Source: Acholeplasmatales bacterium (GTDB lineage: Bacteria > Bacillota_I > Bacilli_A > Acholeplasmatales > Acholeplasmataceae). From it: a stretch of 64,000 bases of DNA. Position 1 is the stretch's first letter, and every line of letters starts with the position of its first letter. A model generated the notes under the pieces. That model saw only the letters and a program-made list of their open reading frames with translations. It was not told the DNA's origin and did not search any database. The position numbers and the translations under genes are program-made. This document shows positions 1-8,868 of this stretch, in pieces. The stretch spans positions 62,001-126,000 of the forward strand of contig JAITXT010000003.1 of assembly GCA_031284585.1 (NCBI GenBank), in the 5' to 3' direction.

Positions 1-430
1 ATTTAATCAAATAGATACTTTAATATCAATAAACTTCAAAACGCACATTTTAACGACCCAAAATTACTAAATGATTGAAAAAAGAATAAGTACTATTTTA
101 GAATTTACAACACAGAACTTTCATAAATATTTATTTATTCTAAAAAATCTATTTATCATTGATTGTTTTGCTTTTAAACAACTTTTTGATTTAGCCTCAT
201 TTTTAATACCAACTCGCTTACTAAAGCCATTATTACTCCTTTTTTTATTTTAAATCAATTAAAAACTTGCTACTTAGAAACTTAATCATACTTATTTCGT
301 ATAAATTTTATGCCTTATTTTTTTATTACTTTAACATGGAATAAAAATAATAATTTTCATTTTAGATCACTTTTGGAAAGATAAAAAAAATAGTAAATCA
401 CTAATAGTTCATTTAAAATTAATTATCTTG
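1..430. other. AT-rich non-coding stretch before the FMN riboswitch
   Basis: Very AT-rich sequence with no convincing gene. A 60-codon open frame at 71-253 has no ribosome binding site and an amphipathic low-complexity translation, so it is not called. No tRNA or clear hairpin terminator was seen. The only structure is the approach to the ribU promoter at the right edge. Confidence 0.5.
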
Positions 431-439
431 TTTTTTTGT

Positions 440-445
440 TATAAT
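440..445 (+). promoter_or_regulatory. -10 box of the ribU promoter
   Basis: A perfect TATAAT lies just upstream of the FMN aptamer, so transcription would begin right at the first aptamer helix. No good -35 hexamer is visible at 17 bases, which leaves the call moderate. Confidence 0.5.
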
Positions 446-448
446 ATT

Positions 449-566
449 TCTATATTCAAGGTATGGTGAAATTCCATAACCGGTGGTAAAAGTCCACAAG
501 CTATTTGATAAATAGTTGATTCAGTGAAATTCTGAAACCGACAGCAAAGTCTGGATGAAAGAATTA
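449..566 (+). promoter_or_regulatory. FMN riboswitch (RFN element)
   Basis: The RNA carries the hallmark conserved blocks of the FMN aptamer in order: GGTATGGTGAAATTCC, ACCGGTGGTAAA followed by AGTCCAC, GATTCAGTGAAATTCTGA, and CCGACAGCAAAGTCTGGATG, closed by an outer helix (tattc near 452 with gaat near 561). In this well-known class FMN binding represses riboflavin biosynthesis or uptake genes. Here it sits directly ahead of a RibU transporter gene and is followed by a terminator hairpin, so it most likely works by transcription attenuation. Confidence 0.95.
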
Positions 567-582
567 TATTTTTTATTCTTCT

Positions 583-613
583 AAAATACTTTGAATTATA
601 AAGTATTTTTTTT
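583..613 (+). terminator. Intrinsic terminator of the FMN riboswitch
   Basis: AAAATACTTT (583-592) and AAAGTATTTT (600-609) form a 10-bp hairpin with a 7-base loop, continued by a run of T up to 613. It lies between the aptamer and the ribU ribosome binding site, the expected place for the FMN-controlled expression platform. Confidence 0.75.
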
Positions 614-625
614 ATGGAGAGAAAA

Positions 626-1333
626 ATGAAACAACAAATTAGTTTAAAGAGATTAATATTCATAACTATTTTCGCCGGTCTCGCAATCATAGGTTCTTTA
701 ATAGAAATACCTTGGATTCCAACACCCGCAACAGCAGACCTAAAAATTGATTTGGGGGAAGTTGTCATTTTAGTTTCTTTGTTCCTTTTAGGAGCAAAAG
801 ACACTACTGCGATCGTTTTAATAAAATCATTAACTAGAAGACTCTTCAAAGGTTTTGATCCTGTACCAGGTTTAATAGGCGAAGCTATTGCACTGGTTGC
901 TTCATTATCCATAATATTGGTTTTCGTGATTGTTTCAAAAGTAATTAACAGAATAAAGACTAGGCCATTACTATTACAAACATTTGAAAATGATTTAGAG
1001 AAAACAAAATACCCAAAAAAGTTTATGATCGAATGTTTAATAATAACTCCAATCGTCCTTGCAAGTGTAATGTTTTTATTTAATTTTTTAGTAGCAACTC
1101 CAATCTATTTAAGTTATTTTACACTCGAAAAAACGTACTTCAATCTCTTTTCTTTTATAAATCACTCTGATTTTTCATTTAAAGTTTTATTTAATTTATG
1201 TTTTGTTTCCTATATCCCTTTTAATTTAGTTAAGGGAGTAGTAACTGTCTTAATTGCAATTCCAATTGTAAAAATACTTCAGGACTATTTGTTATCTAAC
1301 TCTAATCAAGATTCTAATCAAGAAACTCTTTAA
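626..1333 (+). CDS. ribU: Riboflavin ECF transporter substrate-binding protein RibU
   Basis: Membrane S-component of an energy-coupling-factor transporter; it binds riboflavin and imports it with the shared EcfT/EcfA module, which is not encoded here. The 235-residue protein is strongly hydrophobic with about six membrane segments, and its first 50 residues (GSLIEIP, then KIDLGEVV) resemble RibU proteins. The upstream FMN riboswitch is the strongest evidence for the substrate. An in-frame ATG at 614 is rejected because the Shine-Dalgarno GGAGAG (616-621) would lie inside it; the ATG at 626 is correctly spaced. Expression should fall when FMN is plentiful. The 3' end overlaps the convergent hydrolase gene by 20 bases. 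No flavin biosynthesis gene is present in the window, consistent with salvage. Confidence 0.88.
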   Translation: MKQQISLKRLIFITIFAGLAIIGSLIEIPWIPTPATADLKIDLGEVVILVSLFLLGAKDTTAIVLIKSLTRRLFKGFDPVPGLIGEAIALVASLSIILVFVIVSKVINRIKTRPLLLQTFENDLEKTKYPKKFMIECLIITPIVLASVMFLFNFLVATPIYLSYFTLEKTYFNLFSFINHSDFSFKVLFNLCFVSYIPFNLVKGVVTVLIAIPIVKILQDYLLSNSNQDSNQETL

Positions 1334-2324
1334 TTGTTGAAATAACACTATCATCAATTTCCGTACTTTTTTCTAAATCAAAATAAAATCCTTCTGGAAC
1401 ATTTTCTGATCCAAAAATATACTTTGCATTACCTCTTAAATATTCCTCAGCACCTATAGTTAAATATGGGTTATGATATTTATCTTTTACTATTTTAGTA
1501 GTTATATTTTTTTTATCTTTTATTTTCTTATAGATTGACGAGTTTAAAAAACTTTTACAAATCATGTTTTCCTTTTCACCAACTAAATAAAGAAATTTAG
1601 TTTTAGGACTATCTTCTAAACCTCTCCAAATAGTTAAACTACTTTTCCCTCCATATAAAATCTTTAATCCTAAATTAATAAGAAATTTAAATGGTTTAAA
1701 GAAAGATATTCTATCAGCAATTGCACTACTAAAATCAAATAATCCTGAAATACAAACAACACTCTCTATAAGGTCAGGGAAAAAACTTAAAACAGTTCCC
1801 ACACAGTATCCGCCATGAGAATGTCCAATTAAAGAAATTGGATAAGTGGAATATAATTCGCTCTCTTTAATATATTTAATAGCTTCTACCAAATCAAAAG
1901 TACTTTGATAAAGTGATTTTCTATTAATACCTCCACTATAACCTGTTCCATAGTTGTCATAAGATAAAACATCATAACCCATTAGAACAAATTTTCTAAT
2001 TAGTGTCGTATAGGCAAATTGACCTGGAGAATCTCCAGGTGCAAAAATTATAATTTTATTTAGTCTATCCTTTTTTGAATCCAAACTATAAATTCCACCA
2101 ATAATTTCTACTCCCGAACTATTAAATTTAATTTCTTTGTAAGAAATATCATCAAAATCTTTAGGTAAAAAATATTTTAGTCCTAAAGAATAGTCATATC
2201 TTGTTTTGTATTTAGGTATAACCGCTATAAAGAAGAGAAGTAAAAGTAGAAGTAGTAATAAAACTACTGAAAAAACAATTAAAATAACATTAAAAAAATC
2301 ATAATAAACAAATAATAAATCCAT
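1314..2324 (-). CDS. Membrane-anchored alpha/beta hydrolase
   Basis: Serine hydrolase of the alpha/beta fold, probably an esterase or peptidase-like enzyme of the S33/prolyl-oligopeptidase type; the substrate cannot be told. The 336-residue protein starts with one hydrophobic anchor (about residues 3-35), so the catalytic part follows a single membrane helix. The nucleophile elbow is GHSHGG (Ser about 168), an oxyanion-type FAPGDSPG occurs near 95, and a C-terminal KYHNP supplies a candidate catalytic His. The start is an ATG whose A is shared with the ung stop (TGATG) and which has a perfect GGAGG 8 bases upstream; a TTG 15 bases earlier would overlap that GGAGG. The overlap implies translational coupling to ung. 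Confidence 0.75.
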   Translation of the reverse strand: MDLLFVYYDFFNVILIVFSVVLLLLLLLLLFFIAVIPKYKTRYDYSLGLKYFLPKDFDDISYKEIKFNSSGVEIIGGIYSLDSKKDRLNKIIIFAPGDSPGQFAYTTLIRKFVLMGYDVLSYDNYGTGYSGGINRKSLYQSTFDLVEAIKYIKESELYSTYPISLIGHSHGGYCVGTVLSFFPDLIESVVCISGLFDFSSAIADRISFFKPFKFLINLGLKILYGGKSSLTIWRGLEDSPKTKFLYLVGEKENMICKSFLNSSIYKKIKDKKNITTKIVKDKYHNPYLTIGAEEYLRGNAKYIFGSENVPEGFYFDLEKSTEIDDSVISTIKEFLD

Positions 2325-2977
2325 CAAGAGAGCCTCCAATCAATTGTACCAATCCCATTAGCCTTTAAATAATTATTTGCCTGGCTAAAAGGTCGTGATT
2401 TAAAAAAAGAAATACGAGCACTTAAAGGGGAAGGATGTGATGACACTAAAACCAAATGTCTATTAGCATCAATATAATCTTTTAAACTATACGCATTTTT
2501 CCCCCATAATATAAAAACAAGATTATTTTTCTCCCTGTTTAAGAGCTTAATATAATTTAAAGTAAAAATCTCCCAACCTTTTTTCTTATGAGCAAGACTT
2601 ACCTTATCTCTGGTCGTAAGGATTCTATTCATAAGAAGTACACCCTCATTAGCCCATTTAGTTAAATCACCATTTTTAGGATATATAAAACCTAAGTCAT
2701 CTACATATTCACGAAAAATGTTATTTAAACTCCTAGGAATATATCCCTCATTTGTTGAAAAAGCTAAACCTGTTGCATGTAAACTATTAGGATAGGGGTC
2801 ATCACCCACAATAATCACTTTCGTGTTACTAAAAGGGGTCAGATTCATAGCCTTATAAATATATAGAGAATCTGGGATAATTTTATAATTCTTTTCCTCT
2901 AAATCTAGAAAAGTTCGTAATTTTTTAAAATATTCTTCTTTTTCTTCATTTTCTAAAAAATTTTCAAAAGTTACCAT
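2324..2977 (-). CDS. ung: Uracil-DNA glycosylase, family 1
   Basis: Removes uracil from DNA to start base-excision repair. At 217 residues it has normal family length. Recognisable motifs are the water-activating loop (here GDDPYPN, residues 58-64, catalytic Asp60), LLMNR (Asn that reads uracil), ILWGKNA, and the minor-groove loop HPSPLSA (181-187, catalytic His). Two normally conserved positions of the first motif differ from the usual GQDPYH: Gln is Asp and His is Pro. The ATG follows GGGAGAT at good spacing. The gene is upstream of, and overlaps, the alpha/beta hydrolase gene. Confidence 0.92.
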   Translation of the reverse strand: MVTFENFLENEEKEEYFKKLRTFLDLEEKNYKIIPDSLYIYKAMNLTPFSNTKVIIVGDDPYPNSLHATGLAFSTNEGYIPRSLNNIFREYVDDLGFIYPKNGDLTKWANEGVLLMNRILTTRDKVSLAHKKKGWEIFTLNYIKLLNREKNNLVFILWGKNAYSLKDYIDANRHLVLVSSHPSPLSARISFFKSRPFSQANNYLKANGIGTIDWRLS

Positions 2978-3098
2978 AAATTATCTCCCTCAATAATATT
3001 TTACAACAAACTTATTATTAATAAATAATTATATTTTTTTTATTTACACGACAATATTTTACATTTATTAAAAATATTAAAAAATTATCTTAATTTTG

Positions 3099-3104
3099 TA
3101 TAAT
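3099..3104 (+). promoter_or_regulatory. -10 box of the eno promoter
   Basis: TATAAT placed about 30 bases before the enolase start codon, in a gap between divergent genes. No clear -35 hexamer is seen. Confidence 0.5.
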
Positions 3105-3109
3105 TATAA

Positions 3110-4429
<1,320 letters not shown>

Positions 4430-4451
4430 AAAATTCATACTTAAAAACAAA

Positions 4452-4511
4452 GAAAACATTTTACTTTTTTAAATATTCTTTTAAATTAGCTAAAATGTTT
4501 TCTTTCTTTAA
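4452..4511 (+). terminator. Long-loop terminator hairpin after eno
   Basis: GAAAACATTTTA (4452-4463) pairs perfectly over 12 bp with TAAAATGTTTTC (4491-4502), followed by TTTCTTTAA. The loop of 27 bases is long for an intrinsic terminator. It ends only 7 bases before the dnaX ribosome binding site, so it might also act as a leader structure for dnaX. Confidence 0.6.
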
Positions 4512-4529
4512 CACATTAGGAGACATCAC

Positions 4530-6188
4530 TTGAGTTATAAAGCTTTATACCGAACTTATAGACCTCAAACATTTAAAGATGTTGCTGGTCAAGCAATAGT
4601 TGTTAAAACATTAGAAAACGCAGTTGCAAATGACATGATTGGTCATGCATATCTTTTTGCTGGTCCTAGAGGAACAGGCAAAACTAGTATCGCTAAAATT
4701 TTCGCAAAAGCAATTAATTGTACTAATTTAATTGAAGGTAGTCCTTGTAATGAGTGTCATTCATGTAAGTCTATTAATGATAGCTCAAATTTAGATATAA
4801 TTGAAATTGATGCTGCCAGCAATAATGGTGTAGATGAAATAAGAGATTTAAGAGATAAAGTTAGATATTTACCAGTAAATTGCAAATATAAAGTATACAT
4901 TATAGATGAGGTTCATATGTTAACAACCGTAGCATTTAATGCTCTTTTAAAAACACTTGAAGAACCACCAAAACATGTTGTATTTATACTTGCTACAACT
5001 GAAATTCATCAATTACCTCTTACTATTATTTCTAGATGTCAAAAATTTTCTTTCAAAAACATTGATGAAATTGATATTATAAATTATTTAGAAAAAATAT
5101 GTTTAAGTGAAAATGTTACGTACTCAAAAGAAGCTCTTAGTGCAATTGCTAAAATTGGAGAGGGTGGATTACGTGATTCAATAAGTTTATTAGATCAAGT
5201 AGTAAGTTATACTATAAATAACGTTCAGGAAGAAGAAGTTTATCAGATTTCAGGTGCGATTTCAAGAAATGAAATGTTGAATCTATTAAAATCCCTTGGA
5301 ACTTCAGATATAGCAAGTGCTTTCTCCATAGTAAATAATTTTATCAATAATGGTAAAGAAATAAATAGAATTATTCTTGAACTAATACTCACAATTAGAG
5401 ATATTATCTATGCCACCGTAAGCGGGGAAAACATTGAAAAATATTCTGATATTGTTAATTTAATTTCCACCGAAAAACTCTATTTTTATATCGACATGCT
5501 TGATGCTGCATCTTCAAATATTAAATTTTCAACAATGAAAAGACCGTATTTAGATTTAGCATTAATAAAAATGGTTGAACATGAGAACTTACAAAAGATT
5601 GATCTTTTATCAAGAATTGAAACTTTAGAAAAAGAACTTAAAGAGCTTAAGAAAAAGACATTTAGACCAACTACTCAAATTGTTGAATTAGATAATAAAG
5701 TTGAAATAAAAGAAAAAGTCTTATCTTTATTTACTTTACAAGATTTAAACAAAGAACTTAATGCTGGAGACAAGGAATTAAAGCAGACAATTGAAGTAAT
5801 TTTCTCTAATAATCAAGAGAACCAGTTTATTGCTAATTGTGTAATTTGTTTTGCAAGTAAAAATGCTCTCTCAATATCTTTTAAAGATATCGATTTACTT
5901 AAAGAATTCTATAAAAGAAAAAACTACGAAAGTGTTTTAAATTTAATTAATAAAGAAATTCCTATTAAAAAAATATATCCACTGTTAGAAAATGATTGGA
6001 ATAAAGTAAAAGAAATCTTTATTGATTTAAAAATAAACCAAAAAGTAAGAAATCCGATAATTAAAGATATTAATTTAACAATTTATGATAAAATAGAAGA
6101 TGATATCATTAATACTGCTAGTAAAGCAAGTTTACTAGCCAATCAATTAACTGATAACAAAGAAATTATTGAAAAAGGAGAACTATAA
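4530..6188 (+). CDS. dnaX: DNA polymerase III clamp-loader subunit gamma/tau
   Basis: AAA+ ATPase that loads the sliding clamp during replication. Seen in the 552-residue protein: Walker A GPRGTGKT (45-52), a Cys4 zinc module (Cys64, 73, 76, 79), Walker B with IIDEVHML (about 124-131), sensor 1 ILATTE and arginine finger SRC (168-170), then RDSISLLDQ. The C-terminal 190 residues are a poorly conserved tau-specific region. The start is TTG: AGGAGA (4518-4523) is 6 bases upstream and the translation begins with the family's MSYKALYRTYRPQTF. The stop overlaps the next ATG (TAATG), so it is coupled to ybaB-recR, the standard recombination/replication cluster. Confidence 0.96.
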   Translation: MSYKALYRTYRPQTFKDVAGQAIVVKTLENAVANDMIGHAYLFAGPRGTGKTSIAKIFAKAINCTNLIEGSPCNECHSCKSINDSSNLDIIEIDAASNNGVDEIRDLRDKVRYLPVNCKYKVYIIDEVHMLTTVAFNALLKTLEEPPKHVVFILATTEIHQLPLTIISRCQKFSFKNIDEIDIINYLEKICLSENVTYSKEALSAIAKIGEGGLRDSISLLDQVVSYTINNVQEEEVYQISGAISRNEMLNLLKSLGTSDIASAFSIVNNFINNGKEINRIILELILTIRDIIYATVSGENIEKYSDIVNLISTEKLYFYIDMLDAASSNIKFSTMKRPYLDLALIKMVEHENLQKIDLLSRIETLEKELKELKKKTFRPTTQIVELDNKVEIKEKVLSLFTLQDLNKELNAGDKELKQTIEVIFSNNQENQFIANCVICFASKNALSISFKDIDLLKEFYKRKNYESVLNLINKEIPIKKIYPLLENDWNKVKEIFIDLKINQKVRNPIIKDINLTIYDKIEDDIINTASKASLLANQLTDNKEIIEKGEL

Positions 6189-6466
6189 TGGATTCAGATA
6201 AATTAGGATCAATGTATGATTTACAAAACAAACTTAAACTAGATTTAACAAGGATTATGACTACTGAATTTTTTGGGACTTCAAATGGTATCAATGTTTT
6301 TATCTTAGGAAATTATGATTTTGTTGATATTCAAATCGATAATGAATTAATGAAGGACAAAGAAATTTTAAGAGATAATTTATTACTAGCTATAAATTCT
6401 GCTGTTAAAAAAGTTGAATTAGAAAAAATGAAAGTTTTACAAAACGTAAACGGAATTATTCTATAA
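6188..6466 (+). CDS. ybaB: YbaB/EbfC-family nucleoid-associated protein
   Basis: Small DNA-binding protein that forms dimers; in other bacteria it coats the nucleoid and is linked to RecR function. At 92 residues it is slightly shorter than most homologues (about 100-110). The pattern of an N-terminal helix, a central VFILGNYDFVDIQID strand pair and a C-terminal helix with AINSAVKKVE fits the family. It overlaps dnaX and recR by one base on each side (TAATG), so its identity is strongly supported by position. Confidence 0.88.
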   Translation: MDSDKLGSMYDLQNKLKLDLTRIMTTEFFGTSNGINVFILGNYDFVDIQIDNELMKDKEILRDNLLLAINSAVKKVELEKMKVLQNVNGIIL

Positions 6467-7056
6467 TGTATCCAAATACAATTATTAATCTTATTAATGA
6501 TTTTAAAAAAATTCCCTCAATTGGTGAAAAAAGCGCTGAAAGATTTGTCTTACACATTATTAGTAAATATACGAAAACTGAAATTGAAGATTTTTCTAAA
6601 CATCTTTTAGAAATTAATTCAAAATTAAAAAAATGTCCTGTTTGTGGAATGCTTATTGATACTAATTCTTGTTATATTTGTGAAGATAAGTCTAGACATT
6701 TAGATACTCTAATGATTGTTTCTGAGATAAAAGATGTTTATTTAATCGAAAGAACTAATGCTTATCATGGTCTCTATCATGTTTTAGGAGGAGAAATAGA
6801 TTACTCCCGCGGGATAGATGAAAAAAAATTAGCAATTGAAACATTAATAGTGAGATTAAAAGAGACTAAAGAAGTTATTCTTGCCTTAAACAATACACTA
6901 CAAGGAGAACTCACTTCTAAATATCTAAAAGCCCTTTTAGAAAAAAGTGGTATTAAAGTAACAAAGCTTGCTTCTGGAATTCCATATGGAACGGATCTAC
7001 GTTATACTGATGAATTGACATTAAAAGAAGCATTCAATAATAGAAAAGAATTTTAA
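6466..7056 (+). CDS. recR: Recombination mediator protein RecR
   Basis: Works with RecO (and RecF) to load RecA on gapped DNA. The 196-residue protein has the full family layout: N-terminal helix-hairpin-helix (IPSIGEKSAERF), a Cys4 zinc finger (Cys57, 60, 69, 72), and a Toprim domain starting at MIVSEIKDVYLIERT with the Walker-B-like ASGIPYGTDLRYTDELTL at the end. Third gene of the dnaX-ybaB-recR operon. Confidence 0.97.
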   Translation: MYPNTIINLINDFKKIPSIGEKSAERFVLHIISKYTKTEIEDFSKHLLEINSKLKKCPVCGMLIDTNSCYICEDKSRHLDTLMIVSEIKDVYLIERTNAYHGLYHVLGGEIDYSRGIDEKKLAIETLIVRLKETKEVILALNNTLQGELTSKYLKALLEKSGIKVTKLASGIPYGTDLRYTDELTLKEAFNNRKEF

Positions 7057-7068
7057 AGGAGATTAGTT

Positions 7069-7350
7069 ATGAATTTTTTTGATAGTATTTTTAATTTTTT
7101 CAACAATATTGGTGTATCTATAAATGATTTTATAAAAAATCTTTTACATTTCGACGATTTAATATTAGGTCTCTATAACGATTGGGTTCTTCCAATACCA
7201 GAAATTTTCAAATGGTTAGGTCTTTTATTCTTAGCATGGATTTTAATTTTAGGAATAATATCATTCGTTAAAAAGTTCATTAAATTGTTTATAGTAATTA
7301 TTATTATTTTAGCAATAGTTTTATTAGTTACTAAACTAGTTAACCATTAA
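7069..7350 (+). CDS. Small membrane protein of unknown function
   Basis: I do not recognise this 93-residue protein. The first 40 residues are rich in Phe and Asn and look amphipathic; two membrane helices follow (about 46-64 and 70-88) separated by a basic FVKKFIK turn. A good AAAGGAG lies 9 bases before the ATG. The 12-base gap from recR suggests it is the last gene of the dnaX operon. Confidence 0.65.
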   Translation: MNFFDSIFNFFNNIGVSINDFIKNLLHFDDLILGLYNDWVLPIPEIFKWLGLLFLAWILILGIISFVKKFIKLFIVIIIILAIVLLVTKLVNH

Positions 7351-7391
7351 ATAATTATTATTGCCTTATAAATTAAAAAAAATCATAATTA

Positions 7392-7400
7392 TGATATAAT
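7392..7400 (+). promoter_or_regulatory. Extended -10 promoter of rpoE
   Basis: TGATATAAT, an extended -10 box (TGn plus TATAAT). It places the transcript start near 7407, which leaves a sensible 25-base leader to the ATG at 7432 but almost none to the in-frame TTG at 7414. Confidence 0.6.
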
Positions 7401-7431
7401 TAAAAATGCGTGTTTGAGAGGATATAGAGAA

Positions 7432-8007
7432 ATGAGTGAAGAAAAAAGAAAAATAGATAGTAAATTATCGGGCGTTGACATAGTATACGAAGCCCTTATT
7501 GGTAAAGTACTAGGAATCCAAGAATTGTTATCAATAATTAAAGAAGTTAAAGGATATTCAGAAGAAGATTTTCTTAAAAGAAAAGCTAACATTTATTTAG
7601 ATTTAATTTCTTCTGGAAAATTTGTTGCTTTAGGAGAAGATACTTGGGGACTTAAGGTTGAACATCTTGATAAATGGAAAGCAGATGATATAAGAGTCGA
7701 TAAGAAAGATCTTGATATTCCTGAAGAATTATTATTAGATGGAGAACCTGTATTACTTCCAGTCGAAGATTACTATGCTGATGACAGTATTAAAGTTGCT
7801 GAAGATGGATCTGTTATCTTTAAAACTGGTGTTGCTACAAGTGAGATTAGTGAGGAAGAAATAGTTGAGGAAGAAGAAGAGATCTATAGTGATGATATTG
7901 AAGATTTCGATAAAGACGATATAGATGTATTTAACGGCGAAGAAACAGAGGATGAAGAAGATGAAGATGAGTATGATGAATACGATAAGCTTTATGACGA
8001 TAAGTAA
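7432..8007 (+). CDS. rpoE: RNA polymerase delta subunit
   Basis: Firmicutes-specific accessory subunit that binds RNA polymerase, lowers nonspecific nucleic-acid binding and speeds recycling. The 191-residue protein has the family's two-part design: an N-terminal HARE-HTH domain (about residues 9-85, with DIVYEALIG, WGLKVEHLDKW), then a long, almost purely Asp/Glu tail from about residue 125. The start at ATG 7432 is chosen over TTG 7414 on promoter spacing; GAGAGG (7416-7421) is the likely Shine-Dalgarno. It is monocistronic, bounded by its own promoter and a strong terminator. Confidence 0.92.
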   Translation: MSEEKRKIDSKLSGVDIVYEALIGKVLGIQELLSIIKEVKGYSEEDFLKRKANIYLDLISSGKFVALGEDTWGLKVEHLDKWKADDIRVDKKDLDIPEELLLDGEPVLLPVEDYYADDSIKVAEDGSVIFKTGVATSEISEEEIVEEEEEIYSDDIEDFDKDDIDVFNGEETEDEEDEDEYDEYDKLYDDK

Positions 8008-8029
8008 TAATTAAATATATTAATTAATA

Positions 8030-8062
8030 AGAGCATTACACTAAGTGTAGTGCTCTTTTTTC
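8030..8062 (+). terminator. Intrinsic terminator of rpoE
   Basis: AGAGCATTACAC (8030-8041) and GTGTAGTGCTCT (8045-8056) form a 12-bp stem with one G-U pair and a 3-base TAA loop, followed by six or more T. A textbook terminator. Confidence 0.92.
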
Positions 8063-8209
8063 TTACTACAAAAAATAAATATATATTTTTAAATTTCATC
8101 AAAAAAAGTATATTTTTAAATAAAAATTAATAAAATCAATTAAAATATTCAAAATATTAATATAAATATATAAAATAATTAAAAAAATCAATAAAAATTA
8201 TCATTTTGC

Positions 8210-8238
8210 TTGACTTTAAAATATAAATGTGTTATTAT
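8210..8238 (+). promoter_or_regulatory. Sigma-A-type promoter of the DUF2089 cassette
   Basis: TTGACT (8210-8215), a 17-base spacer and TATTAT (8233-8238). This is one of the best promoters in the window and predicts a leader of about 30 bases. Confidence 0.8.
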
Positions 8239-8272
8239 ATTAGTGTGATAAATAATTGGAGGTTATTTAAGA

Positions 8273-8710
8273 ATGAAAAAATACGTGATCGATAAATGCC
8301 CAATCTGTGGGAAAGAATTAGTAGTAACAAAATTATATTGCAAATCTTGTGATACAACTGTAAGTGGTGATTTTGAATTTTCTAAATTATCAAAATTGTC
8401 AAAAGAGAATTTATTCTTCATCGAATTATTTGTGAAGAATCAAGGTAACATTAAACTTGTTGAAAAAGAAATGGGTGTAAGTTATCCTACTGTTAAAAAA
8501 TATTTAGAAGATGCGATAGAATCTTTAGGTTATAAAGTTCAGTCTAAAGAAACTGAAGAAATTCTTGAAGAATCTATACCTAATCAAAAGAAAGAAGATG
8601 AATTTACGACTCTTTCAAAAACCGAAATATTAGATGGCATTAAAAATGGTACTATTCCGGTTAATGACGCAATTGTCTTATTAAAGAAAATAAAAGGAGA
8701 AGCAAAATGA
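8273..8710 (+). CDS. DUF2089 family protein (zinc ribbon plus HTH)
   Basis: A probable DNA-binding regulator. The 145-residue protein starts with a zinc ribbon (CPICG at 9-13, CKSC at 23-26), then a helix-turn-helix (about 61-86, with VEKEMGVSYPTVKKYLEDAIESLGY) that matches DUF2089 proteins, and a C-terminal segment ending in a short helix with INDAIVLLKKIKG-like sequence (here VNDAIVLLKK) that recalls SHOCT-like modules. GGAGG lies 10 bases before the ATG. It is first in a tightly coupled three-gene cassette (its stop overlaps the next ATG), so it may control its own operon. The target is unknown. Confidence 0.8.
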   Translation: MKKYVIDKCPICGKELVVTKLYCKSCDTTVSGDFEFSKLSKLSKENLFFIELFVKNQGNIKLVEKEMGVSYPTVKKYLEDAIESLGYKVQSKETEEILEESIPNQKKEDEFTTLSKTEILDGIKNGTIPVNDAIVLLKKIKGEAK

Positions 8711-8862
8711 AATACTTAGATATAAAAAATTATTATGATGAAAGTGAATCTATTTATGAAAAAAAGCAAGAAGTAAATGAGACTACACAAAATAGTGACA
8801 TAGAAGTTTACGATGATACTTTTCAATTTAAAAAATTTGTAGTTGATAATTTTGGAGACTAA
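8707..8862 (+). CDS. 51-residue acidic protein between DUF2089 and SHOCT-like genes
   Basis: A short open frame supported by context: its ATG overlaps the DUF2089 stop (ATGA), AAAGGAG is correctly placed upstream, and its own tail carries TTTTGGAG, the ribosome binding site of the next gene. The product (MKYLDIKNYYDESE..., ending KFVVDNFGD) is acidic, with no membrane segment and no family I recognise. Confidence 0.6.
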   Translation: MKYLDIKNYYDESESIYEKKQEVNETTQNSDIEVYDDTFQFKKFVVDNFGD

Positions 8863-8868
8863 TTTATC

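Noticed and set aside
71-253. Open frame of 60 codons at the left end
   Set aside because: No ribosome binding site, low-complexity AT-rich translation and no family resemblance.
439-912. Antisense frame of 157 codons across the riboswitch and ribU
   Set aside because: It runs through the conserved FMN aptamer and the RibU N terminus on the other strand, and lacks any protein motif.
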